DNA of 64,000 bases from Mesorhizobium qingshengii (GCF_900103325.1 NZ_FMXM01000028.1:1-64000), one strand, 5' to 3'; counted from the stretch's first letter, positions 39,741 to 48,307 are shown. Numbers and translations are program-made. The notes: generated by a model not told the origin, from the letters alone.

Positions 39741-40373
39741 ATGAAGCGAGACGTTGTGGGGATCATTCTGGCCGGTGGCCAATCAAGACGGATGGGCGGT
39801 GGCGACAAGAGCCTGTTGCCGCTCGGCGACGGCTGCCTGCTCGACCATGTCATCTCGCGTCTTGCCCCGCAGGTGGCGCCGCTGGCGCTCAGCGCCAATG
39901 GCGACCCGGCGCGCTTCTCCCGCTTTGGACTGCCGGTGCTTGCCGACACGGTCACCGGCTTTGCCGGGCCGCTTGCCGGAATCCTGACCGGCCTCGAATG
40001 GGCCACCGCCAACACCGCTTGCAAGGCAATCGTCACCGCTGCGGGCGACACGCCGTTCCTGCCGCTGGATCTTGTCGAGCGGCTGGCGGCAGCCATCGAT
40101 CAACGCCCCGGTTCGATTGCCGTTGCCTGCTCGGCAGGCAAGCGGCACCCGACCTTCACGCTCTGGCCGGCCAATTGTCGCGACGCCTTGCGGCGCTTCC
40201 TGGTCGACGAGGACAACAGGCGGGTTTCGGCCTTCATCGAGCGGCATGATTTTGTCGACGTGGAATTCTCCGTCGCGCAGTCCGCGGGCCAAACGATCGA
40301 CCCTTTCTTCAATATCAACGAGCCTGATGATCTTGTCCGGGCTGAGCGGCTGTTGCAGAGCATGAAACCATGA
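39741..40373 (+). CDS. mobA: Molybdenum cofactor guanylyltransferase MobA
   Basis: A 210-residue nucleotidyltransferase that attaches GMP to molybdopterin to form the MGD cofactor used by DMSO-reductase-type enzymes. The N-terminal GTP-binding signature is GIILAGGQSRRMGGGDKSLLPLG. The Mg2+-binding TAAGDTPFLPLD and the later PTFTLWPANCRDALRRFL and FFNINEPDDLVRAE segments are typical. ATG 39741 is supported by family start position. Its stop overlaps mobB (ATGA, 40370-40373), so the two are translationally coupled. Confidence 0.95.
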   Translation: MKRDVVGIILAGGQSRRMGGGDKSLLPLGDGCLLDHVISRLAPQVAPLALSANGDPARFSRFGLPVLADTVTGFAGPLAGILTGLEWATANTACKAIVTAAGDTPFLPLDLVERLAAAIDQRPGSIAVACSAGKRHPTFTLWPANCRDALRRFLVDEDNRRVSAFIERHDFVDVEFSVAQSAGQTIDPFFNINEPDDLVRAERLLQSMKP

Positions 40374-40879
40374 ACAGACGCATCTTCGGCATCACCGGCT
40401 GGAAGAACTCCGGCAAGACGACATTGACCGAGAAGCTGGTCACCGAGCTTGTCCGGCGCGGCTGGAAGGTCTCGACGGTGAAACACGCCCATCATGACTT
40501 CGACATCGACAAGCCTGGGGCCGACAGCTTTCGTCACCGGCAGGCCGGTGCCATGGAAGTCGCGATCGTCTCCGGTGTTCGCTGGGCGCTGATGCACGAA
40601 CTGCGCGGCGAGGATGAGCCGACGCTGGAGGCGGTTCTGTCGCGGCTTGCGCCGTGCGACATCGTGCTGGTCGAGGGCTACAAGCGCGAGGCTCACCGCA
40701 AGATAGAAACCCGCCGGGGGGAAGCGAAGGACCGCACACCGCTTTCGGCAAGTGATCCCGCCATCGTCGCAGTGGCCGCCGACTTCACGACGGAGGGCGA
40801 AAGCCTGCCGGTGTTCGATCTCGACGATACAAAATCGATAGCCGACTTCATCGAGCGCGCCACCGGGCTCGTTGCTTGA
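40370..40879 (+). CDS. mobB: Molybdopterin-guanine dinucleotide biosynthesis protein MobB
   Basis: A 169-residue P-loop GTPase that assists MobA. Walker A is GWKNSGKTT at residues 10-18, then TELVRRGWKVSTVKHAHHDF with the KHxHH motif, DIDKPGADSFRHRQAGAMEV, and DIVLVEGYKREAHRKIE, all MobB hallmarks. The start overlaps the mobA stop by 4 bp. The 157 bp after the gene, before the amino-acid binding protein, include a T-rich tract but no convincing hairpin terminator. Confidence 0.95.
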   Translation: MNRRIFGITGWKNSGKTTLTEKLVTELVRRGWKVSTVKHAHHDFDIDKPGADSFRHRQAGAMEVAIVSGVRWALMHELRGEDEPTLEAVLSRLAPCDIVLVEGYKREAHRKIETRRGEAKDRTPLSASDPAIVAVAADFTTEGESLPVFDLDDTKSIADFIERATGLVA

Positions 40880-41036
40880 GAGGTAACGCAGCGGCAGAAT
40901 AGCATTGCCTATTTTTGTGGTTTTGCAGTTGCTTTTTTCTTGGAAAGAGTGGGAGTATCGCCGCAGCGGGCGGTCAAAAGCACCGCCCCACAGAGCCGTT
41001 TCGGAACAACGGCCGGGACATAAAGAGAGGACTATC

Positions 41037-41822
41037 ATGCGTATTGCACTGCGTATCGCGCTTGCCGCTTCGGCTGCGCTGCTGACGCTCGGCGTAGCCC
41101 AGGCCCAGGAGAAGACCCTGAGGATCGGCACCGAAGGCGCTTATCCCCCATTCAACAACCTGACTTCCGATGGCCAGCTTGTCGGCTTCGACATCGATAT
41201 CGCCAAGGCGCTTTGCGATGAAATGAAGGTCAAGTGCACCTTCGTCGCCCAGGATTGGGACGGCATTATTCCGGCGCTTCAGGCCGGCAAGTTCGACGCC
41301 ATCGTCGCCTCGATGTCGATCACGCCGGAGCGGAAGGAGAAGGTCGACTTCACCCACAAATACTACAACACGCCGTCGGCCCTCGCCGTGCCGAAGGACA
41401 GCACGCTGAAGGGTGTGACCAAGGAAGATCTCGCCGGCAAGACCGTCGGCGTCGCCACGACGACCACGCATTTCAACTATGCCACGAAGACCTTCACCGA
41501 CAGCACCGTGAAGGGATATCCGAGCAGCCCCGAGGAGCAGGCAGATCTTGCCAATGGTCGCCTCGACGCCATCGAGGACGACATCGTCGTGCTGCAGCAG
41601 TGGCTGGATTCGCCTGATGGCGCCTGCTGCAAGATTCTCGGCCAGCCGTCGCCGCAACCGGTCGAGATCTTCGGGCCGGGCGCCGGCATCGCCGTGCGCA
41701 AGGGCGAGACCGACCTGGTCAACAAGCTCAATGCCGCCATCGACGCCATCCGCGCCAATGGAAAATACAAGGAAATCAACGACAAGTACTTCAAGTTCGA
41801 CGTCTTCGGCGCCGAGTCCTGA
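41037..41822 (+). CDS. Polar amino-acid ABC transporter substrate-binding protein (Lys/Arg/Orn-type)
   Basis: A 261-residue periplasmic family-3 binding protein. The signal peptide (about 1-23, ending AQAQ) is followed by TLRIGTEGAYPPFNNLTSDG, the GFDIDIAKALCDEMKVKC segment with the two Cys that form a disulfide in ArgT/HisJ-like proteins, IVASMSITPERKEKVDFT and the conserved GAGIAVRKGETDL. Basic amino acids are the likely ligands by similarity to ArgT, HisJ and NocT/OccT proteins. The start ATG 41037 follows AGAGAGG. A strong terminator after the stop separates it from the two permeases, a common way to make more binding protein than membrane subunits. Confidence 0.92.
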   Translation: MRIALRIALAASAALLTLGVAQAQEKTLRIGTEGAYPPFNNLTSDGQLVGFDIDIAKALCDEMKVKCTFVAQDWDGIIPALQAGKFDAIVASMSITPERKEKVDFTHKYYNTPSALAVPKDSTLKGVTKEDLAGKTVGVATTTTHFNYATKTFTDSTVKGYPSSPEEQADLANGRLDAIEDDIVVLQQWLDSPDGACCKILGQPSPQPVEIFGPGAGIAVRKGETDLVNKLNAAIDAIRANGKYKEINDKYFKFDVFGAES

Positions 41823-41836
41823 TAGACAGGATCAAG

Positions 41837-41869
41837 ACGGCGGGGAAATTCCCCGCCGTCTTTCTTTTC
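41837..41869 (+). terminator. Intra-operon terminator after the amino-acid binding protein
   Basis: GACGGCGGGGAA (41837-41848) pairs with TTCCCCGCCGTC (41850-41861), followed by TTTCTTTT. It is a strong hairpin placed between binding-protein and permease genes and probably lets only part of the transcription through. Confidence 0.88.
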
Positions 41870-41902
41870 ATCTTGGTAACGCCGTGGGGATAAGACCTGT
41901 CA

Positions 41903-42622
41903 ATGCCAGCCCAAAGCATATGGACACTTCTCAGTTGGGGACCCGATGGCTGGCTTGACGATATCGCTTATGGCGTCATTGTAACGGTTCTTCTTGCGCT
42001 TGCGACGCTTCCCATCGGTTTGACGATTGGCTTTTTTGTCGCGCTGGGCAAGCAATCCGAAGAGCCTTCGCTGCGGCTGGCGGCCAACATCTACACCACG
42101 GTCTTTCGTGGCCTACCGGAACTGGTGACGCTTTTCCTGTTCTTCTTCGGCATGCCGATCCTGCTGCAACACCTCATCCGATATTTTCGCCCCGAGGCGA
42201 CCATCGACGTCAACAGCTTCTTCGCCGGGATGATCGTGCTCGCGCTGATCTTCTCTTCTTACGCCAGCGAGGTTTTCCTTTCGGCCTTTCGTGCCATCCC
42301 GAAAGGGCAATATGAGGGGGGCTATTCCATTGGTCTGTCCAAATGGCAGACGATGCGCAAGGTGATCTTGCCGCAACTGCTTCGTATCGCGTTCCCCGGT
42401 CTGGAAAACTGCTGGCTCAGCCTGCTCAAGGACACCTCGCTTGTCTCGGTTGTCGGTCTCGCCGAGACGTTGCGCAACGCCGGTGTGGCGGCTCGCGTCA
42501 CCAAGCATTCGTTCCTGTTCTACAGCCTGGCGGCCCTGGTCTTTCTTGGTCTGGCGGTCGTGTCGTCTTTCGCCACCAGTGCCATTTTGCGCTCGCTCGG
42601 CAACCGTGAGGCACAACGATGA
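41903..42622 (+). CDS. Amino-acid ABC transporter permease (HisQ/ArtQ-like)
   Basis: A 239-residue inner-membrane protein of the HisM/HisQ family. TMs are visible from YGVIVTVLLALATLPIGLTIGFFVAL onward. The signature EVFLSAFRAIPKGQYEGGYSIGL then RKVILPQLLRIAFPGLENCW holds the EAA loop that contacts the ATPase. The C-terminal helix contains HSFLFYSLAALVFLGLAVV. The gene overlaps the next permease by 4 bp (ATGA). Together they form the channel for the binding protein at 41037. Confidence 0.92.
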   Translation: MPAQSIWTLLSWGPDGWLDDIAYGVIVTVLLALATLPIGLTIGFFVALGKQSEEPSLRLAANIYTTVFRGLPELVTLFLFFFGMPILLQHLIRYFRPEATIDVNSFFAGMIVLALIFSSYASEVFLSAFRAIPKGQYEGGYSIGLSKWQTMRKVILPQLLRIAFPGLENCWLSLLKDTSLVSVVGLAETLRNAGVAARVTKHSFLFYSLAALVFLGLAVVSSFATSAILRSLGNREAQR

Positions 42623-43524
42623 GCGCTACAGCCGCCATGGTCGAACGGCCGCCACCTCGAGCGCGCGGCTGGCCGCGCCGGCGCATCATCGGCTATGCGC
42701 TGGTCTGCCTGTGGATAGCCTTTGGCCTCGGTATCGTCAGCTACCTCTTCCTTGCCTGGAACGCCGCTTTTTTCGCCAAATACGCGCCGGCCTATCTCCA
42801 GGGACTCGGCGTCACCCTGTCGCTGGTTGCGATTTCGATGGTGCTTGGCGCCATTATGTCTCTGCCTGTTGCCTATGGGCGTATGTCCAGGAACCGGATC
42901 CTGTCCGGCCTTGCCTATTGTTACGTCTATTTCTTCCGCGGCACGCCGCTGCTGGTTCAGACGTTTCTTGTCTACTACGGGTTAGGATCGTTCAGACCGG
43001 AACTTAGCGCGGTTGGCCTATACATGCCGGTTGTCAGCGACTGGTTCCAACTTCTGCCTCACGTAAGCATCCCAGCCGGATTGGCGATCGGCCGTTTCAC
43101 GCTCTGGGATTTTTTCAAAGACGCCTTCAACTGCGGCGTCTTCGCTTTTGCGCTAAACACCGCCGCCTACCAGGCCGAGATTCTACGTGGCGCCATTGAG
43201 AGCGTCCCCAAGGGCCAATGGGAAGGCGCAGCTTCGCTCGGCCTGCACAAATTGCAGACGCTGCGCAAGATCATCCTGCCGCAGGCCTTGATCGTCGCAC
43301 TGCGGCCCTATGGCAACGAACTGATCCTCATGGTCAAGGCTTCGGCGATCGTCGCCATCATCACCGTCTACGATCTGATGGGCAATGCAAAACTCGCCTT
43401 CGCCAATAGCTTTGACATCCAGGCCTATATCTGGGTCGCCTTGGTGTACCTTGTGATGGTCGAGCTGTTGCGCCATGCGGTCGAATGGATCGAGCGCCGG
43501 ATCACCATCCACCTGAAACGCTGA
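42619..43524 (+). CDS. Amino-acid ABC transporter permease (HisM/ArtM-like)
   Basis: A 301-residue partner permease, longer than usual because of a basic N-terminal tail (ERPPPRARGWPRRR) and an insertion of about 40 residues near 125-165 (SFRPELSAVGLYMPVVSDWF onward), probably periplasmic. The family stretch reads FFRGTPLLVQTFLVYYGLG, and the EAA loop is AEILRGAIESVPKGQWEGAAS then LGLHKLQTLRKIILPQAL. No ATP-binding gene follows: the next gene is an oxidoreductase 112 bp away. The ATPase must be encoded elsewhere or shared with another system. Confidence 0.92.
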   Translation: MSATAAMVERPPPRARGWPRRRIIGYALVCLWIAFGLGIVSYLFLAWNAAFFAKYAPAYLQGLGVTLSLVAISMVLGAIMSLPVAYGRMSRNRILSGLAYCYVYFFRGTPLLVQTFLVYYGLGSFRPELSAVGLYMPVVSDWFQLLPHVSIPAGLAIGRFTLWDFFKDAFNCGVFAFALNTAAYQAEILRGAIESVPKGQWEGAASLGLHKLQTLRKIILPQALIVALRPYGNELILMVKASAIVAIITVYDLMGNAKLAFANSFDIQAYIWVALVYLVMVELLRHAVEWIERRITIHLKR

Positions 43525-43636
43525 CCGCTTCGAACGCTGCTGTCCCAGTCAATCGGGCTACGCGCGTCTTGACGAATTGAGCGCAGAGCCTAGAGCTTTC
43601 GCAGCAAATTCCGTTTTCATTCTGAAGGGCAAGCTT

Positions 43637-44506
43637 ATGGCATCTGTGGCATTTCTCGGTCTTGGCGTGATGGGTTACCCGATGGCCGGGCACCTCAGGA
43701 ACAAGGGCGGCCATGACGTCACCGTCTACAACCGCACCAAGGCGAAAGCCGAGCAATGGGTTGGCCAGCATGGCGGCAGCTTCGCCGCAACACCGGCGGA
43801 GGCGGCCGAGGGCAAGGATTTCGTCTTTTCCTGCGTCGGCAATGACGACGATTTGCGTTCGGTGACGACAGGTCCGGACGGCGCCTTCAAATCGATGAAG
43901 AAGGGTTCGGTTTTCATCGACAACACCACCGCCTCCGCCGAGGTGGCGCGTGAACTGGCGGCGGCGGCGGAAGCGCGCGGCTTTTCATTCCTCGATGCTC
44001 CAGTCTCAGGTGGCCAGGCCGGTGCCGAGAACGGCGTTCTCACTGTCATGGTCGGCGGCGAGCAGGAAGCCTTCGACAAGGCCAGGCCCGTCATCGATGC
44101 CTTTGCCCGCATGGTCGGCTTGATGGGTTCCGCAGGCGCTGGCCAGCTCACCAAGATGATCAACCAGATCTGCATCGCCGGGCTGGTGCAGGGACTGGCC
44201 GAAGGCATCCATTTCGGCAAGAAGGCCGGGCTCGACATCGAGAAGGTGATCGAGGTGCTTTCCAAGGGTGCTGCCGGGTCCTGGCAGATGGAGAACCGCC
44301 ACAAGACGATGAATGCCGGCAAGTATGATTTCGGCTTTGCCGTCGACTGGATGCGCAAGGATCTCGGTATCTGCCTGGACGAGGCCGACCGCAACGGCGC
44401 CAAGCTGCCGGTGACCGCACTTGTCGATCAGTTCTACAAGGATGTGCAGGCGATGGGCGGCAAGCGCTGGGATACGTCCTCGCTGCTGGCGCGGCTGGAG
44501 AAATAG
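43637..44506 (+). CDS. NAD(P)-dependent beta-hydroxyacid dehydrogenase (HIBADH/GarR family)
   Basis: A 289-residue dehydrogenase of the 3-hydroxyisobutyrate / 2-hydroxy-3-oxopropionate reductase family. The Rossmann motif at the N-terminus is VAFLGLGVMGYPMAGHL, followed by VYNRTKAKAEQW; the substrate motif is FLDAPVSGGQAGAENGVL; the catalytic Lys lies in GAGQLTKMINQICIAG. An Arg after VYN suggests preference for NADPH, an inference only. The start ATG 43637 follows GAAGGG; a longer frame from 43577 lacks support. The substrate cannot be fixed. The following AlkD-like gene starts 3 bp after its stop, with possible read-through transcription. Confidence 0.9.
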   Translation: MASVAFLGLGVMGYPMAGHLRNKGGHDVTVYNRTKAKAEQWVGQHGGSFAATPAEAAEGKDFVFSCVGNDDDLRSVTTGPDGAFKSMKKGSVFIDNTTASAEVARELAAAAEARGFSFLDAPVSGGQAGAENGVLTVMVGGEQEAFDKARPVIDAFARMVGLMGSAGAGQLTKMINQICIAGLVQGLAEGIHFGKKAGLDIEKVIEVLSKGAAGSWQMENRHKTMNAGKYDFGFAVDWMRKDLGICLDEADRNGAKLPVTALVDQFYKDVQAMGGKRWDTSSLLARLEK

Positions 44507-44509
44507 CAC

Positions 44510-45232
44510 TTGGCTGCGATGTCTCAGCCAGATCCGGATTGGACGGCCGATGACATCATTGCCCATCTAAAGGTATTTCGCGCTCCCGAAAATCTCTCTG
44601 GCATGGCGCGGTTCGGCATCAACATCGAGACCGCGCTCGGCATCGGCAATTCGCATTTGCGGCCATTGGCGCGCAAGGTGAAGCGCAACCACGAGCGGGC
44701 TCTGGTGCTTTGGGACAGCGGCATTCGCGAAGCGCGGCTGATGGCGGCGTTCACCGGCGAGCCGAAAAAGATCACCATCGAAGAATGCCGCCGCTGGGCG
44801 GGCGACTTCAATTCCTGGGAGGTCGTCGACAGCGTCTCGGACCTGTTTGCCGCAACGCCTTTCTGGCGCGACCTTATCGACGAGTTCGCCACGGATGAGC
44901 GCGAATTCGTCCGCCGAACCGCGTTTGCCATGCTGGCATGGGCAACGGTGCATTTGAAGAAGGAGCCGGACGCAACCTTCTTAGACTATCTGCCGCTGAT
45001 CAAGGCTCATGCCGGCGATCCGCGCAACTTCGTCAGGAAGGCGGTGAACTGGGCGCTGCGGCAGATCGGCAAGCGGTCTTTGAACCTGCACGGCCCTGCC
45101 CTTGCCGTGGCGCAAAAGCTGGCAGCCTCGGCGGACAAGACGGCGCGCTGGATCGGCAAGGATGCCGTCAAGGAGCTCACTGCCCGCAAAACGCTCGAGC
45201 GTCTGTCGGCAAGGACGATGCCCAAAACATGA
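44510..45232 (+). CDS. DNA alkylation repair protein (AlkD-like HEAT-repeat glycosylase)
   Basis: A protein of about 240 residues of the AlkC/AlkD family, HEAT-like repeat proteins that recognise alkylated bases. Helical repeats are visible through ARKVKRNHERALVLWDSGIR, then EARLMAAFTGEPKKITIEEC and NSWEVVDSVSDLFAATPFWRD, with RRTAFAMLAWATVHLKKEPD and DPRNFVRKAVNWALRQIGKR in the C-terminal half. The conserved Trp and Asp-containing WEVVD motif of AlkD is present. The start is probably TTG 44510, nine bases after GGAG; ATG 44519 is an alternative. The stop overlaps the following GNAT gene by 4 bp. Confidence 0.85.
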   Translation: MAAMSQPDPDWTADDIIAHLKVFRAPENLSGMARFGINIETALGIGNSHLRPLARKVKRNHERALVLWDSGIREARLMAAFTGEPKKITIEECRRWAGDFNSWEVVDSVSDLFAATPFWRDLIDEFATDEREFVRRTAFAMLAWATVHLKKEPDATFLDYLPLIKAHAGDPRNFVRKAVNWALRQIGKRSLNLHGPALAVAQKLAASADKTARWIGKDAVKELTARKTLERLSARTMPKT

Positions 45233-45768
45233 TCGATCTGGATTTCGTTCCTGTCACCAGGCAGACATGGCCGGACTTCGAGACGCTGTTCGAACAGTCA
45301 GGTGGCCCGAAATACTGCTGGTGCATGAGTTGGCGGGAGCTTGCTGGCCGTCAGTCGAGCAGTAGTGCCGACAAGAAGCGGGCCATGGAGTCGACCGTCG
45401 CGGCCGGAACACCAGTGGGCATCATCGCGCGCGCTGGTAAGGAGGTCGTTGGCTGGTGCTCCGTTGCGCCACGCCAGTCTTTCAGAAAGTTGTCGCCGGA
45501 TCAGAATGACAATGAGAAGGATGTCTGGTCCATCGTCTGCTTCTTCGTCGCTCGCCCTCACCGTGCTGTCGGCATGGGCGCTCGTTTGCTTGAGGCCGCC
45601 GTCGATCACGCCTTCAAGAGCGGCGCATCCGCTGTCGAGGCCTATCCGGTCGATCCGGATTCGCCGAGCTTCCGCTTCATGGGCTTCAAGTCGATGTTTG
45701 CCGCGCGCGGGTTCCACGAAACCGGCATGGCCGGTTCTCGCCGACATGTGATGCGGCTCGTCCGTTGA
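45229..45768 (+). CDS. GNAT family N-acetyltransferase
   Basis: A 179-residue GNAT enzyme that starts within the stop of the AlkD-like gene (ATGA), so they are co-translated. Its N-terminus has the segment FETLFEQSGGPKYCWCMSWR typical of a subfamily with a CWC motif. The acetyl-CoA site is FFVARPHRAVGMGARLLEAAV (R/QxxGxG/A-like loop). The C-terminal beta strand reads FRFMGFKSMFAARGFHETGM then RRHVMRLVR. The substrate is unknown; the link to a DNA-repair gene may be only positional. Confidence 0.85.
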   Translation: MIDLDFVPVTRQTWPDFETLFEQSGGPKYCWCMSWRELAGRQSSSSADKKRAMESTVAAGTPVGIIARAGKEVVGWCSVAPRQSFRKLSPDQNDNEKDVWSIVCFFVARPHRAVGMGARLLEAAVDHAFKSGASAVEAYPVDPDSPSFRFMGFKSMFAARGFHETGMAGSRRHVMRLVR

Positions 45769-45830
45769 CGTCATTGGTGGCGGCGGCTTTACTTGACTTC
45801 AAAGGGAGCGGCCCCGGAACGGATCAGCCA

Positions 45831-46403
45831 ATGAGCCACCGTCTCAAATCAACCATGGCGCTCGCGACCGCGTTGTTGGTGTCCGTTGCCGCCACCGATG
45901 CCTCGGCCGAGACCGCGCACATTTTCTGGAAGGATCTGCGCCCGGCGACGCAAGCCGCAGCCGAAAACGCCGGGCTGCCGATGATCGCGGCCAAGATGCC
46001 AGATCATGGCGAAACGCTCTCCGTCAACTTGCAGGACAAGACCATCCAGTTGGCCGGCTATGCATTGCCAGTCGATCGCGACGGCGACCTGGTCTATCAG
46101 TTCCTGCTGGTGCCATGGACGGGCGCCTGCAGTCATATGCCGACACCGCCGCCCAATCAGATCGTGCTGGTCACACCAGCCCATCCCTACAAGATGTCTG
46201 AGGCTTATCAGCCGGTTGCCGTCACCGGCACGCTGACGCCCGGGATGGAGAAGAGCCAGCTTTTCATCCTCGACGGCGTCAGCGTCATCCAGTCGGGCTA
46301 TATGGTACGCAAGGCGGATGTGGTGAGCGTCGACAATGTGCCAGACACGATCACGCTACCGGTCAACTCGCCGTGGAGTTTCCTTAACAAAAAGAAGAAC
46401 TGA
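45831..46403 (+). CDS. DUF3299 domain-containing secreted protein
   Basis: A 190-residue exported protein. After a signal peptide (about residues 1-26, ending ASA) the DUF3299 domain reads HIFWKDLRPATQAAAENAG, LQDKTIQLAGYALPVDRDGD, LVYQFLLVPWTGACSHMPTPP with the conserved C-x-H-x-P-P motif, and PNQIVLVTPAHPYKMSEAYQ. The C-S-H-M-P-T-P-P-P-N motif suggests a metal or haem site but no function is known. Family members often lie near ABC-type export genes; here the neighbours are GNAT and Lrp genes. Confidence 0.85.
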   Translation: MSHRLKSTMALATALLVSVAATDASAETAHIFWKDLRPATQAAAENAGLPMIAAKMPDHGETLSVNLQDKTIQLAGYALPVDRDGDLVYQFLLVPWTGACSHMPTPPPNQIVLVTPAHPYKMSEAYQPVAVTGTLTPGMEKSQLFILDGVSVIQSGYMVRKADVVSVDNVPDTITLPVNSPWSFLNKKKN

Positions 46404-46430
46404 GCAGAACGATCCTGTGTGGGGCCATGC

Positions 46431-46922
46431 TCAGGCGGCGTTGGCGCCGGATTCCTTGTCCAGCACCATGTAGTCGAGCGGGATTTCGGTCGTGTACTTG
46501 ATCTGCTCCATAGCAAACGACGACGACACGTCGCGGATCTCGATCTTGGCGATCAGGCGCTTGTAGAACGCGTCATAGGCGGCGATATCGGGCACCACCA
46601 CGCGCAGGAGATAGTCGACATCGCCGCTCATGCGGTAGAACTCGACCACCTCGGGAAACTCCTGGATGACCTCGGAGAAGCGCCGCAGCCATTCATGGCT
46701 GTGCGAGTTGGTGCGGATCGACACGAAGACGGTGACCCGCACATTGACCTTTTCGTGGTCGAGGATAGCGACGCGCCGCTTGATGACGCCCTCCTCCTCG
46801 AGCTTCTGGATGCGCCGCCAGCAAGGTGTTGTCGACAGCCCGACCTTCTTGGCAACGTCGGCGACCGCGAGTGTCGCATCCTCCTGCAAGAGGCGGAGAA
46901 TTTTTCTATCGAGGCGATCCAT
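46431..46922 (-). CDS. Lrp/AsnC family transcriptional regulator
   Basis: A 163-residue feast/famine regulator. The N-terminal HTH is MDRLDRKILRLLQEDATLAV then ADVAKKVGLSTTPCWRRIQKL. The C-terminal RAM (effector) domain includes VFVSIRTNSHSHEWLRRFSE and FYRMSGDVDYLLRVVVPDIAAY. A close resemblance to Lrp itself (TTPCWRRIQKLEEEGVIKRR) suggests amino-acid-dependent control. The start ATG 46922 follows GGGAG. An imperfectly spaced inverted repeat GGAATA/TATTCC at 46937-46957 just upstream is a candidate autoregulatory site. The targets are not apparent. Confidence 0.92.
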   Translation of the reverse strand: MDRLDRKILRLLQEDATLAVADVAKKVGLSTTPCWRRIQKLEEEGVIKRRVAILDHEKVNVRVTVFVSIRTNSHSHEWLRRFSEVIQEFPEVVEFYRMSGDVDYLLRVVVPDIAAYDAFYKRLIAKIEIRDVSSSFAMEQIKYTTEIPLDYMVLDKESGANAA

Positions 46923-46936
46923 TTCATGCTCCCAAG

Positions 46937-46957
46937 GGAATAGATTGGCTATATTCC
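46937..46957. promoter_or_regulatory. Candidate Lrp/AsnC binding site upstream of the lrp-like gene
   Basis: GGAATA (46937-46942) and TATTCC (46952-46957) are separated by 9 bases, starting 15 bp from the start codon. The length and AT-rich centre suit an Lrp-type octamer. It is short and could occur by chance. Confidence 0.3.
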
Positions 46958-47030
46958 GCCTTATCATGGGCTTTCACAAGAAAGAAATTCTGCAGGATGG
47001 CTGAAAAGCGAGTGATTTCTTGCTGAAAGG

Positions 47031-47693
47031 TCAACCGAGGCGATAGCGGATTTCCGATCGCAGGAAAGGCAGCAAATCTATTTCAAACCAGGGATTCTTC
47101 TTCAACCAGCCGGTGTTTCGCCATGATGGATGTGGCAACGGCAGCACTTTCGGACCGGCGGAAGTCTCCCAGATGGCACGCCAGTCCATCACCGTTTCCG
47201 TCAGCGAGGGTCGGCGCGCGGCGCCCATGTGCCAGGACTGCGCGTAGATGCCGATCGTCAGCACCAGATCGATGCGTGGCATCAAGGCCATCAAAGGCGC
47301 GCGCCAGGCCGGGGCGCATTCGCGCCTCGGCGGCAAGTCCCCGCCCTTGGCGTCCTGGCCGGGAAAGCAGAAGCCCATCGGCACGATGGCAAATTTCTCG
47401 ATGTCGTAGAATTCGTCGCTTGCCACCCCGAGCCAGCTGCGCAGGCGGTCGCCGGAGGCATCGGTGAACGGCATGCCCGTGACATGCACCTTGGTTCCCG
47501 GCGCCTGGCTGGCGATCAGGATGCGGGCCTTGGACGAGGGTCGCAGCACTGGCCGTGGCTCGTGCGGCAGCGGCTTGCCGATCGGATTCTCGACGCAGAT
47601 CCGGCAAGCGCGAACCGTTGCTGCAAAACTATCGAGCGCATCCTGATCGACCATGGTCTTGTCCGAAAACCGGCTTCCACTTTTCAAGATCAT
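47031..47693 (-). CDS. Uracil-DNA glycosylase superfamily protein
   Basis: A protein of about 220 residues of the UDG superfamily. Segments: RACRICVENPIGKPLPHEPRP (two Cys), ILIASQAPGTKVHVTGMPFTD with the motif 1 GxAPGxx-like loop, LRSWLGVASDEFYDIEKFAIV, PMGFCFPGQDAKGGDLPPRRE and LPLPHPSWRNTGWLKKNPWF with the motif 2-like HPS. This particular subgroup is widespread but its base specificity is not established. The start is put at ATG 47693, 2 bp after the GST stop; ATG 47654 is possible. It is the second gene of a GST-UDG pair. Confidence 0.85.
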   Translation of the reverse strand: MILKSGSRFSDKTMVDQDALDSFAATVRACRICVENPIGKPLPHEPRPVLRPSSKARILIASQAPGTKVHVTGMPFTDASGDRLRSWLGVASDEFYDIEKFAIVPMGFCFPGQDAKGGDLPPRRECAPAWRAPLMALMPRIDLVLTIGIYAQSWHMGAARRPSLTETVMDWRAIWETSAGPKVLPLPHPSWRNTGWLKKNPWFEIDLLPFLRSEIRYRLG

Positions 47694-47695
47694 GG

Positions 47696-48307
47696 TTAGG
47701 CGGCGGCGCTCGGTCGGCTGGAAACCGCCTGATGCCAGCGCAACACATTGGTGCATTCCTCCGGCACCTTGATGCGTGCCGGTTTCATGAAGTCGACGGC
47801 GATCAGGCCTGTGATATCGGCGATCGAATAGCTGTCGCCGGCTATGAACTCCCGGCTGCCCAGTTCACTGTCCAGAATCCTGAGGAACTCCACGGCTTTC
47901 GGCTTGTTGGCCTCGCCCCATTCGACAATCTGCGGGATTTCCCATTCCTTCATGGCCGGGTGGATGTGACGAAAGGCCTGCGCGACGCAGCTGAGCAGGT
48001 TGAACTCCATCCGTCTCTGCCACATCTCGACCTGTGCCTTGCCGAGGGCGCCGCGTCCGAACAGGGCCGGCTCCGGATGCAACTCCTCGAAATAGCGGCA
48101 GATAGCAATGGATTCGGTGATGACGGTGCCGTCGTCGAGCTCCAGCACCGGCAGGCGTTGCAGGGGGTTGCGCGAGCTGACCGCCTGCTTCCTGTGCTCC
48201 AGTGCGCCCATGTCGACGGGCACCAGTGGCACCGCAATGCCTTTCTCGGCCAGGAAAACGCGGACCCTCCGTGGATTGGGCGCCCGGCCGCCGTCGAAGA
48301 GCTTCAT
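47696..48307 (-). CDS. Glutathione S-transferase family protein
   Basis: A 203-residue GST-fold protein. The thioredoxin-like N-domain has APNPRRVRVFLAEKGI, VSSRNPLQRLPVLELDDGTV (cis-Pro) and ITESIAICRYFEELHPEPAL (glutathione-binding ES motif). The all-helical C-domain includes EFIAGDSYSIADITGLIAVDF, the conserved N-capping box. The catalytic Ser/Cys/Tyr is not obvious. The start ATG 48307 is well supported by AGGAGGAAGG. It heads a two-gene operon with the UDG-like gene. The substrate is unknown; stress detoxification is plausible. Confidence 0.9.
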   Translation of the reverse strand: MKLFDGGRAPNPRRVRVFLAEKGIAVPLVPVDMGALEHRKQAVSSRNPLQRLPVLELDDGTVITESIAICRYFEELHPEPALFGRGALGKAQVEMWQRRMEFNLLSCVAQAFRHIHPAMKEWEIPQIVEWGEANKPKAVEFLRILDSELGSREFIAGDSYSIADITGLIAVDFMKPARIKVPEECTNVLRWHQAVSSRPSAAA

